A stretch of DNA of 53,089 bases from Selenomonas sp. (lineage in GTDB: Bacteria; Bacillota; Negativicutes; Selenomonadales; Selenomonadaceae): contig JAGPMW010000013.1 in NCBI GenBank assembly GCA_018052705.1, positions 1 through 53,089 on the forward strand. The letters are read 5' to 3'. Shown here one piece after another: positions 28,125-35,650 of the stretch (the first letter of the stretch is position 1; the number at the start of each line of letters is the position of its first letter). Position numbers and translations under genes: made by a program. The notes below the pieces were generated by a model that did no database searches, was not told the origin of the DNA, and was given only the letters and a program-made list of their open reading frames with translations.

Positions 28125-28811
28125 CTAGTCGATCTTTTCCAGTACAAATTCGCGCAGGAAATTCAGATGCATAGACATGAAATGCCGCGCATTGTTGACA
28201 TTGCCCTGCAGAATAGCCGTGGTGATCTTGCGATGGTAGCAGATGGTATTACTCTCACGCTGGGCATCCATGGTGATCTCAATGTTTTTGGCTACGGAAG
28301 AGTTCAGGATATAGTTGAGGTTGCCGATGATCCGGTTTCCGCTGGCTTCGGCAATGAGGCGGTGAAAGCGGCTGTCGGCCGCGGCATAGGATTCCCCATT
28401 AGCAATGCAGCGCTCCAGTTCATCAGCCTCCTCGGCGATGGCTTTTTTCTGTTCGGGTGTGGCATATACAGCGGCAAGGGCGGCCACCTGCGGCTCAAAG
28501 ATGAGCCGGACATCAAGCATGTCCAGAATAAGTTTGTTGTCATCGTAGATGAAAGTGAGGCCCAGCGGATCGTCGGGGATGCCTCGTTTTGGGGAGATGA
28601 AGGTGCCGGAGCCCTGCCTGGTCTCGAGTATATTGCGGGCGGTCAGGAGTTTGAAGCCTTCGCGCAGGGTGCTGCGGCTGATATCCCATTGTTTCAGGAA
28701 TTCAGCTTCGGTCGGCAGTTTATCGCCGGCCGTCATTTTATTGTTGATAATATAGTCAATAATTTTTCTGGCCGTAGATTCAGCCAATGTCGATGTTTTT
28801 TTCTCTGCCAT
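28125..28811 (-). CDS. FadR-subfamily GntR regulator, probable lut operon regulator
   Basis: A 228-residue protein. The N-terminal winged helix (about 5-72) contains DKLPTEAEFLKQWDISRSTLREGFKLLTARNILETRQGSGTFI. An FCD effector domain follows, with metal-binding positions in DSRFHRLIAEASGN and HRKITTAILQGN near the C-terminus. It is divergent from lutC, the arrangement of LutR/LldR-type lactate regulators, so lactate or a related carboxylate is the likely effector (inferred). The frame extends to 29057, but AAAAGGA eight bases before the ATG at 28811 and the family start support the shorter form. Confidence 0.87.
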   Translation of the reverse strand: MAEKKTSTLAESTARKIIDYIINNKMTAGDKLPTEAEFLKQWDISRSTLREGFKLLTARNILETRQGSGTFISPKRGIPDDPLGLTFIYDDNKLILDMLDVRLIFEPQVAALAAVYATPEQKKAIAEEADELERCIANGESYAAADSRFHRLIAEASGNRIIGNLNYILNSSVAKNIEITMDAQRESNTICYHRKITTAILQGNVNNARHFMSMHLNFLREFVLEKID

Positions 28812-29199
28812 GATAAAAATCCTTTTCTTGCAATGAATCACTAAGTTTATTATAGCATAGTTAGAGAAGTGCAGTTTTAGGAACTGGAATTTGTGGGGAT
28901 AATCAAAGCTGCTTTTATTAGAATTAGTAGTGCAGCAGTACTGTTTTTTGAGAAAAAAGATATGATGAATTTTAATAAGGAATAAAAAATATTTTCGCGA
29001 ATATAATATGAAATATTTATTAAAACGATAATTTATAATTATTGATATAGCGAGCAATCTTAGTCTGGATTTGGTGAATAAGTGTGGAATGGCGTTATAT
29101 ATAAAAGGATGACTGTGAAAATAATATATTGCTGAAACGAAGTATAAATCAACGTTATCTGATGATAAATATCATGTATATTCTTTATTAAGCGAAAAG

Positions 29200-29227
29200 T
29201 TGACATTTTCAGACAATGGTTTATAAT
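29200..29227 (+). promoter_or_regulatory. Promoter of the lut operon
   Basis: TTGACA (29200-29205), a 16-base spacer and TATAAT (29222-29227) match the consensus closely, 53 bases upstream of the lutC ATG. Confidence 0.8.
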
Positions 29228-29228
29228 G

Positions 29229-29245
29229 AATTCATCAGATGAATT
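29229..29245. promoter_or_regulatory. Candidate operator: 17-bp perfect palindrome at the lut start site
   Basis: AATTCATCAGATGAATT is an 8-1-8 perfect palindrome starting two bases after the -10 box, so it covers the expected transcription start. Size and odd-centred symmetry fit FadR-subfamily operators, and the divergent regulator at 28125 is the obvious candidate to bind it. Confidence 0.65.
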
Positions 29246-29280
29246 TGCAGGTAAAATTATTCCTGAAGGAGGATCTGCTC

Positions 29281-29901
29281 ATGGAAAAGGTGTGTCAGGA
29301 TTGGTCAAAGGAAGCATTTGATAGCAAGTTGGTAAATGCGTCTTATTGGGATGAATTTGCACAGAATGCTAAGATGGCATCGGCGGAGATTATTCGTGTA
29401 GCGAATATGGCATCGGCGGCGCGGGAACTGCAACGGATATCAGATGAACTGGAGGCTCATAAGGTCCTTGCTGTGGGTGGGGACGAGAATCCGGCCCTGC
29501 AGCAGGTATATAAGCAGTTGGCGGAGTCAGGCGTAACTGTCTATACGGATAAGTTTGACATTGCAGAACAGGCTCCAACGGCGGATTTGGGAATTTCTAT
29601 TGCTGAGTTCGGTGTCGGTGAGACCGGCAGCGTTTGTGTCGATACATTCTCCTATGAGTCACGGGTTACGGGGATGCTCCCGCCGGTGCATGTGGTATTT
29701 ATGAATTCTGCCCATACCGTCAAGAATGTCCAGACGGCATTTCAGATCATCAGCCGCGTATTCCGCCAAGGATATATGGGCTTTATCACAGGTCCAAGCC
29801 GCACCGCGGATATCGAGCGTGTGCTCAGCTTAGGCGTACATGGGCCTGGCCGGTTTATCATCATGGCAGTTGACGAGGATTTTGAAGGGGGGGAACACTG
29901 A
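29281..29901 (+). CDS. lutC: LutC-like LUD-domain protein
   Basis: A 206-residue cytoplasmic protein with a single LUD domain (about 45-200), carrying ISIAEFGVGETGSVCVDT and ITGPSRTADIERVLSLGVHGPG, the conserved blocks of LutC/YkgG. LutC acts with LutA and LutB in NAD-independent L-lactate oxidation to pyruvate. The start at 29281 is set by GAAGGAGG eight bases upstream; the frame itself opens at 29239 with no such site. The stop codon shares one base with the ATG of the next gene, so the two are translationally coupled. Confidence 0.88.
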   Translation: MEKVCQDWSKEAFDSKLVNASYWDEFAQNAKMASAEIIRVANMASAARELQRISDELEAHKVLAVGGDENPALQQVYKQLAESGVTVYTDKFDIAEQAPTADLGISIAEFGVGETGSVCVDTFSYESRVTGMLPPVHVVFMNSAHTVKNVQTAFQIISRVFRQGYMGFITGPSRTADIERVLSLGVHGPGRFIIMAVDEDFEGGEH

Positions 29902-32078
29902 TGGCAGCAGGGAGTAGTGAAGCACGGAATATCCGTCGGGAAATCAAGGATAAACTAAATGACGGCATCATGCAGGATGCTCTATCCAGATTTGTGGACC
30001 AGTATCCGTCGGCCAGGCTTAAGGCGTATGATAATGTCGAGAGTATTGAAGCATTGCGCGACGACCTTCGGGACATGAAAAGCTGGACCGTCGATCATAT
30101 TGGAGAAGTAGCGGATACGTTCGAACAGTCCGTTACGGCTCGGGGGGGACATTTCTATCGGGCAAAGGATGGTGACGATCTTAAGCAGTATCTGCTCAAG
30201 GTTTGCGCGGAGAATCATGTGCAGCGCATTGTGAAGTCGAAGTCGATGGCAACCGAGGAGATTCATCTGAATTCGGCGTTAGAGAAGCAGGGGCTGCATG
30301 TACGAGAGACGGATCTGGGTGAATGGATGCTGTCGGTAGCAGGGCAGAAGCCGTCGCATATGGTTATGCCTGCCATCCATTTGAATCGGGAGCAGTGTGC
30401 GGGATTCTTCTCGCAGGAGCTCAAGGAGGATGTTCCGAGTGACATTCCTTATATGATCCATACTGCCCGTCGTGTGCTGCGTGAGGAGTTCCTGTCAGCG
30501 GATATGGGCATCACGGGCGCAAACTTTGGTATTGCCGAAAATGGCGCTATTGGTCTGGTGACAAATGAAGGAAATGCCCGACTGGTGACAACGATGCCGC
30601 GTATCCATGTGGTTATTATCGGTTATGAGAAACTGATTCCGAAGATTGAAGATGCTGCCAAGATCCTGCGTCTTCTGCCGCGCAATGGCACGTGCCAGCG
30701 CATGACGAGCTATATGACGATGGTGGACGGACCGACACCGGTTATCTACAAGAAGGATGGACAGTGGGTCGAAGAGAACCGTAAGCAGTATGTGATTCTG
30801 CTCGATAATGGACGCCTGAAGGCTGCTGAAGATCCAAAACTCAAGCAGGTCTACCAGTGTGTACGTTGCGCATCCTGCCTGAATGTATGCCCGATCTGGT
30901 CCAAAGTCGGCGGGCATGTATACGGCCATATCTATTCGGGCGGAATTGGGGCAATCCTGACCGGTCTGCTCAACAATATGGATGCGTTCTCCAAGTTCAG
31001 TGATCTATGTATCGGCTGTCGGCGCTGTACTACGATCTGTCCGGGAGAAGTGCCAATTCCGGATCTTATCGATGAGCTGCGATCTCGCTACGTCAAAGAG
31101 CATGGCCTTGCATTGCCCGAGAAGACGGCGTTTCAGACCATACTGACCCATCGGAAGATTTTCCACTCGTTGTTGCGGATTGGTTCGGTTGCCCAGAAAC
31201 CGGTGCAGTCGGGCGCGTTCATCCGCCATCTGCCGCTCTTCTTTGCCGGGATGACGAAAGACCGCAGTTTGCCGGCGATTGCGGCAAAGCCGTTCCGTGA
31301 TCGGGCTGAAGAGCTGTTCCGTAAGAATCCGAAGCAGCCCGTGCTTAAGGCTGCGTTCTTCAGTGGCTGTAATCTCGATTTCGTGTTTCCAGAGACTGGC
31401 GAATCGGTTGTGAAGGTATTGCAGGATCTCAATATCGAGGTCATGTATCCACAGGCTCAGAGTTGCTGCGGCAAGCCGGTATTGGGGATGGGCGACCGTG
31501 AGACTGGCAAGGTTGTGGCCCGGCAGAATATAGAAGCTTTTGAGCAGTGTGGGGCAGATGTGATTATCTGTGCCTGCCCAACCTGTGCCGAGACGCTGGA
31601 GAAGACATATCGTGAACTCTTTGCGGATGATGCGGAGTGGCTGCCGCGTGTGGAACGTTTCAGCAGCAAGATACGGGAGTTTACGAGTTTTGTGGCAAAA
31701 TGTTACAAGGAAGCTGGCCGGCTTATGCCGACAAAGGGGACGGAGAAGGTTACTTATCATGATTCCTGCCATATGCGCCGTGGACTGGGAGTCTATGAGG
31801 AACCGCGCGAACTCCTGCAGGCAGCAGATGGCATTGAGCTGGTTGAGATGAAGGATTGTGACAGGTGCTGCGGCATGGCGGGAGCTTTCGGCGTGAAGTA
31901 CAGTGAGATTTCGCGTCCAATCCTCAAAGACAAGGTGAGCAATATCAAGGCTACCGGGGCTGATACGGTAGCGGTTGCCTGCCCAGCCTGCATGATGCAG
32001 CTGCGAGGCGGCCTGGATCAGCAGGCGCCCGACATCCACGTCCGTCATGTGGCGGATATTCTGGCTGAGCGGCTGTAA
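29901..32078 (+). CDS. LutB-LutA fusion: LUD plus ferredoxin plus twin CCG domains
   Basis: A 725-residue protein. An N-terminal LUD domain (about 75-310; GITGANFGIAENGAIGLVTNEGNARL) is followed by two 4Fe-4S motifs (about 318-385; CVRCASCLNVCPI and CIGCRRCTTICPG). The C-terminal 240 residues hold two cysteine-rich domains like LutA or GlpC (FFSGCNLDFVFPETGE to CCGKPVLGMGD, and YHDSCHMRRGLG to CDRCCGMAG). B. subtilis encodes these as separate LutB and LutA; single-chain versions are known in Desulfovibrio and some other anaerobes. It probably oxidises lactate and passes electrons to membrane carriers. Glycolate or another hydroxy acid is possible. Confidence 0.87.
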   Translation: MAAGSSEARNIRREIKDKLNDGIMQDALSRFVDQYPSARLKAYDNVESIEALRDDLRDMKSWTVDHIGEVADTFEQSVTARGGHFYRAKDGDDLKQYLLKVCAENHVQRIVKSKSMATEEIHLNSALEKQGLHVRETDLGEWMLSVAGQKPSHMVMPAIHLNREQCAGFFSQELKEDVPSDIPYMIHTARRVLREEFLSADMGITGANFGIAENGAIGLVTNEGNARLVTTMPRIHVVIIGYEKLIPKIEDAAKILRLLPRNGTCQRMTSYMTMVDGPTPVIYKKDGQWVEENRKQYVILLDNGRLKAAEDPKLKQVYQCVRCASCLNVCPIWSKVGGHVYGHIYSGGIGAILTGLLNNMDAFSKFSDLCIGCRRCTTICPGEVPIPDLIDELRSRYVKEHGLALPEKTAFQTILTHRKIFHSLLRIGSVAQKPVQSGAFIRHLPLFFAGMTKDRSLPAIAAKPFRDRAEELFRKNPKQPVLKAAFFSGCNLDFVFPETGESVVKVLQDLNIEVMYPQAQSCCGKPVLGMGDRETGKVVARQNIEAFEQCGADVIICACPTCAETLEKTYRELFADDAEWLPRVERFSSKIREFTSFVAKCYKEAGRLMPTKGTEKVTYHDSCHMRRGLGVYEEPRELLQAADGIELVEMKDCDRCCGMAGAFGVKYSEISRPILKDKVSNIKATGADTVAVACPACMMQLRGGLDQQAPDIHVRHVADILAERL

Positions 32079-32101
32079 GATTTATATAGGGTAGATTCAC
32101 G

Positions 32102-32142
32102 GGTCCTGCCGGTAGTCATTGACCGCCGGCGGGGCCTTTTTT
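32102..32142 (+). terminator. Intrinsic terminator after the lut operon
   Basis: GGTCCTGCCGG (32102-32112) pairs with CCGGCGGGGCC (32126-32136) with two G-U pairs, followed by six Ts. Confidence 0.8.
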
Positions 32143-32189
32143 CTGTCGGGAAACAAGGCAGCCTCCTTAGCGGTTTAGTACCAGCTTTC

Positions 32190-32218
32190 AAGACATGTAA
32201 TACGTTTTCTGTTATAAT
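32190..32218 (+). promoter_or_regulatory. Promoter of the yybS-gdpP-rplI-lonC-dnaB cluster
   Basis: AAGACA (32190-32195), a 17-base spacer and TATAAT (32213-32218), 33 bases before the first gene. The -35 matches four of six consensus bases. Confidence 0.6.
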
Positions 32219-32250
32219 GGTGATTGGTTTAATTTAGAAAGGATGACGAA

Positions 32251-33213
32251 ATGAATCAACATAGAATCACCCCTTTGACTGAAAGTGGATTGCTGGCTGC
32301 GCTGACGGTTGTACTGGCTTTGGTGGCGGTCTATCTGCCGGTTGTCGGTATTGTCGCGGCGCTTATCTGGGCCTTGCCCCTGATTGTGCTCGTGGTCCGG
32401 CACGGAATGCGTTGGGGCGTTATGGCTGTGGTGGTTTCAGGGATTATCATGGCGCTGCTGATTGAGCCAATGCTCTCGCTGCGAATGGTGATCTCTTTTG
32501 CACCGACAGGTTTGGCGCTTGGCTATGCATTTCGCAAGGGCTGGTCCGGCGGGAAGACCTTCGGGATGGCACTGGCGGCCTCGTTGTTGGGCAAGCTGGC
32601 AGCACTTGGGCTGCTGTTTGCGGTAACGGCAGTTAATCCGCTGTCGATGGAGGTCGATGTAGTCAGAGAGTCTTTTGATACGGCTTTTCAGATGTATGAG
32701 ACAATGGGAATCGATGCGGCGACGCTGCAGCAGAGCCGGGAAGAGATCGAGAATGGTCTTGGCATGCTTGCCATGCTGATGCCGCTGGTGGTCATTATGA
32801 TGGGGATGGTAGACACCGTTATCGGCTATATGGTCGGCAGCCGAGTGCTGCGCCGGCTTGGTATTCCTGTATCGCAGTTTCCACCGTTTGCCGAGTGGCG
32901 GCTGCCGCAGTTATTCCTCTATTTGTTTGGCTTTGCGCTGGTTGGCCTTTATTGGGGAGGGACCCGCGATATCCAGTGGCTTTATCAGGCAGCACTTAAT
33001 GTCAATATGCTGGCCATTTTTGCCGGATTAATCCAGGGGTTTTCGCTCGCGCACTGCCTGATGAGGCATTATCGTCTTGCTGCTGTGGTTCGGGCCGTCA
33101 TCTATCTGATGATTGTGATGAATGGGTTCCTGACCCAGCTGGTGGCAATGACCGGGCTCATTGATATGCTTTTTGACTATCGCCGGCGATTTGCCGGACG
33201 GAGTAAGAAATGA
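32251..33213 (+). CDS. YybS-family membrane protein (DUF2232)
   Basis: A 320-residue protein with about eight hydrophobic helices, starting TPLTESGLLAALTVVLALVAVYLPVVG and containing ISFAPTGLALGYAFRKGWS, which fits the DUF2232/YybS family. The role is unknown; these proteins resemble the membrane subunits of vitamin transporters and are often encoded directly before gdpP. Here gdpP starts eleven bases after its stop codon, the conserved arrangement of Firmicutes. Confidence 0.85.
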   Translation: MNQHRITPLTESGLLAALTVVLALVAVYLPVVGIVAALIWALPLIVLVVRHGMRWGVMAVVVSGIIMALLIEPMLSLRMVISFAPTGLALGYAFRKGWSGGKTFGMALAASLLGKLAALGLLFAVTAVNPLSMEVDVVRESFDTAFQMYETMGIDAATLQQSREEIENGLGMLAMLMPLVVIMMGMVDTVIGYMVGSRVLRRLGIPVSQFPPFAEWRLPQLFLYLFGFALVGLYWGGTRDIQWLYQAALNVNMLAIFAGLIQGFSLAHCLMRHYRLAAVVRAVIYLMIVMNGFLTQLVAMTGLIDMLFDYRRRFAGRSKK

Positions 33214-33224
33214 GGTGAAGCTTC

Positions 33225-35234
33225 ATGCCGCGGAATCTTTCGGCTTGGATCGATCTGACTATTCATCTGCTGATCATGCTGGTGTTGATCGGTCTGCTGT
33301 CTTACTATAATCAATACATTGCTACGATTGCTGGCGTGGTATGGCTGGCACTGGCCTCTTTTGCAAGAGAGCGCTGCGTGGACCGTTCCCGGCGGTTTGA
33401 GCGTTACTGCCGTAATGTGGTCCGTAATATTAGTGAGATGGTGAACTATGCGGTCGAAGAATTGCCGCAGATGGTCATTGTGGTCAATGAACAGGGCCGC
33501 CTGCAGTGGTGCAACAATCAGACCGCGTCGGTTTTGGGGCTGAAACCGGAGCAGGATACCGATGTCAAGGATATCTGGCCGGGGATTATTATCACCCCTA
33601 TCTGGGGACAGGAAGGCGAGTATGTTTTCCCCCATGAGGAGCACTACTATCAGGTGCGCTATCGGCCGGTAAAGATGGCCCCGCATCAGGACCCGCTTAT
33701 GGCACTCTATATACAGGATGTGACGGGTCATGAAGAGCTTAAGAGAACTTATCAGCAGAGCCGTACGGTGCTGCTGTATATCCAGATCGATAATTACGAC
33801 GAGGTCATGCAGGGGCAGACTGAAGCGGAGCGCACCTCGCTGCTGCTGGCCGTCAACCAGTCCCTGAATAAATGGCTCAAGAATCTTGGCGGTTTTATGC
33901 GCCGGGTCTCAGATGATCTATATGTTGTTATCCTGACACGGGAGGCACTTGATCAGGCAATAAACGAGCGTTTTGATGTACTGGACAAGGTTCGGCAGCT
34001 GCAAAGTACAAATCGACTGCCAGTGACGCTTTCAATGGGTGTGGCTGTAGCCGAAAACCAGACGATGGCTGAGCTTGGTGCACAGGCTCAGGCCGGACTG
34101 GATCTGGCTTTGGGCCGTGGCGGCGATCAGGTTGCCGTCCAGATCGGTGGCAAAATGCAGTTCTTTGGCGGGCGGGCCAAGGCTGTCGAGAAGCATACCC
34201 GCGTGAAAGCCCGTGTTGTGGCACATGCCATACGCGAAATCATGGAAGGGGCCGACATGGTTTTTATCATGGGGCACCACAATGAAGATTTTGACTGCTT
34301 CGGCGCTTCGATGGGCATGGCTAAGATGGCCCGCGAGCTCGATAAGCCGGTGCATATCGTTTTGTCTGATATGAACGAGGGAATTGATAAATTTGCTGAG
34401 CTGCTCAAAGGGAAAAAAGAGTACGATGGTGTATTTGTCCATCCTGAGGCTATTAAAACGATGACGGCACTGAATCCGGTACTTATCGTTGTGGATACGC
34501 ATATACCACATCTGGTGGCTGATCCGACCTTGCTTGAACGCATCCATCAGGTCGTTGTCATCGATCATCATCGCCGCAGTGAGAACGTTATCAAGAGTCC
34601 GCTGCTCGTCTACATCGAGCCAGCTTCGAGTTCTACCAGTGAACTTGTTACGGAGCTTTTGATGTATTTCAGCGATGATTCGACTTTGTCTCGTCTTGAT
34701 GCGACAGCGCTGTACTCCGGTATCGTAGTTGATACGAAGAATTTTGCGGTGCAGACCGGTGTGCGCACTTTCGATGCCGCGGCTTATCTGCGGCGCAGTG
34801 GCGCAGATCCTGTCATGGTGCGGCATCTGTTCCGTTCGGATTATGATACGACGGTGGCATTGGCACGGGCTAAGGCACGCTCTGAATTGTGCGACGGTGG
34901 TCTTATTGTCTCGACAATTCCGGAACCAATGGTAAATATTCAGGTCATTGCGGCCCAGGCGGCAGATTCGCTGCTGCGCATCGAGAATGTAAGGATGAGT
35001 ATTGTATTGTTCCAGCTGTCCGAAACTGTGGTCGGGCTCAGTGCCCGTTCGACGGGTGAACTCAATGTGCAGGTCATTATGGAAGCTTTTGGCGGCGGTG
35101 GACATCAGAATGTGGCCGGGGCTCAGGTAACAGGGGGCGACCTCATGACGCTGCGGGCCAAGGCGATAGAAATCAGTGAGAAGTATATAGAGGAGAATGA
35201 TAAAGATGAAAGTAATATTGCTGCAGGACGTTAA
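33225..35234 (+). CDS. gdpP: Cyclic-di-AMP phosphodiesterase GdpP
   Basis: A 669-residue membrane-bound enzyme that hydrolyses c-di-AMP to pApA. Two N-terminal transmembrane helices (about 10-50) precede a PAS-like domain (about 75-170), a degenerate GGDEF domain (about 172-300) and DHH/DHHA1 domains (about 340-655). Metal-binding motifs include HHNEDFDCFGA, VVDTHIP and DHHRRSE, and GGGGHQNVAGAQ is the DHHA1 substrate motif. A GAGGTG ribosome binding site precedes the ATG. Its last 29 bases overlap rplI. Confidence 0.93.
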   Translation: MPRNLSAWIDLTIHLLIMLVLIGLLSYYNQYIATIAGVVWLALASFARERCVDRSRRFERYCRNVVRNISEMVNYAVEELPQMVIVVNEQGRLQWCNNQTASVLGLKPEQDTDVKDIWPGIIITPIWGQEGEYVFPHEEHYYQVRYRPVKMAPHQDPLMALYIQDVTGHEELKRTYQQSRTVLLYIQIDNYDEVMQGQTEAERTSLLLAVNQSLNKWLKNLGGFMRRVSDDLYVVILTREALDQAINERFDVLDKVRQLQSTNRLPVTLSMGVAVAENQTMAELGAQAQAGLDLALGRGGDQVAVQIGGKMQFFGGRAKAVEKHTRVKARVVAHAIREIMEGADMVFIMGHHNEDFDCFGASMGMAKMARELDKPVHIVLSDMNEGIDKFAELLKGKKEYDGVFVHPEAIKTMTALNPVLIVVDTHIPHLVADPTLLERIHQVVVIDHHRRSENVIKSPLLVYIEPASSSTSELVTELLMYFSDDSTLSRLDATALYSGIVVDTKNFAVQTGVRTFDAAAYLRRSGADPVMVRHLFRSDYDTTVALARAKARSELCDGGLIVSTIPEPMVNIQVIAAQAADSLLRIENVRMSIVLFQLSETVVGLSARSTGELNVQVIMEAFGGGGHQNVAGAQVTGGDLMTLRAKAIEISEKYIEENDKDESNIAAGR

Positions 35235-35649
35235 GAAACTGGGGAAAAAAGGCGAGATCGTAGAAGTATCGGAAGGTTATGGCCGCAACTTCCTGCTGCC
35301 GCGTAAGGCCGCAGCTCCGGCTACGGCGGAGAACATGAATGTAGCGAAGGCAAAAGCTGGCTCACAGGCCCGCAAAGAAGCGATGGCCACAGATGAAGCC
35401 CGTCTTATGGCAGCGCAGCTCGAGAAGGTCGAGGTTACCATTCCGGTCAAGATCGGTGAAGGCGGCAAACTTTTTGGGTCGGTAACCGGCAAGGATGTAG
35501 CTGATGCCCTGAAGAAAGTCAACATTGAAATCGATAAACGCAAGATTGGTATCAAGGGCGAGGTAACTGGCGAAGGTGTATATGAGGCGGTCATCAAGGT
35601 TCATCCGACGATTACGAGTACCGTCAAGGTTAATGTAGTGGCAGGCTGA
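35206..35649 (+). CDS. rplI: 50S ribosomal protein L9
   Basis: A 147-residue protein with the L9 N-terminal domain MKVILLQDVKKLGKKGEIVEVSEGYGRNFLLPRK, the long connecting helix, and the C-terminal domain GKLFGSVTGKDVADAL. It binds 23S rRNA. The usual family start is the ATG at 35206, supported by GAGGAGA eleven bases upstream; an in-frame ATG at 35197 is too close to that site. The start lies inside the gdpP frame, so translation of the two is probably coupled. Confidence 0.95.
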   Translation: MKVILLQDVKKLGKKGEIVEVSEGYGRNFLLPRKAAAPATAENMNVAKAKAGSQARKEAMATDEARLMAAQLEKVEVTIPVKIGEGGKLFGSVTGKDVADALKKVNIEIDKRKIGIKGEVTGEGVYEAVIKVHPTITSTVKVNVVAG

Positions 35650-35650
35650 T

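Larger units (their letters stand above)
28812..29280. promoter_or_regulatory. AT-rich divergent region between the regulator and lutC
   Basis: A 469-base stretch without a gene. It contains an extended -10 (TGCTATAAT on the minus strand, with the hexamer at 28849-28854) for the regulator gene, and the lutC promoter and a palindrome near 29200-29245. The middle part (about 28890-29190) is very AT-rich and I see no ORF or known RNA in it. Confidence 0.6.

Noticed and set aside
27389..28147. Minus-strand ORF (252 codons) opposite glpF
   Set aside because: Overlaps the terminator and glpF completely; composition is unlike a real protein.
31005..32048. Long minus-strand ORF (347 codons) opposite the lutB-lutA fusion
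   Set aside because: It lies wholly opposite a strongly supported gene, has Cys/His/Arg-rich composition typical of an antisense shadow, and shows no domain motif.
34032..35105. Long minus-strand ORF (357 codons) opposite gdpP
   Set aside because: Antisense shadow of the DHH domain; no ribosome binding site and no family motifs.
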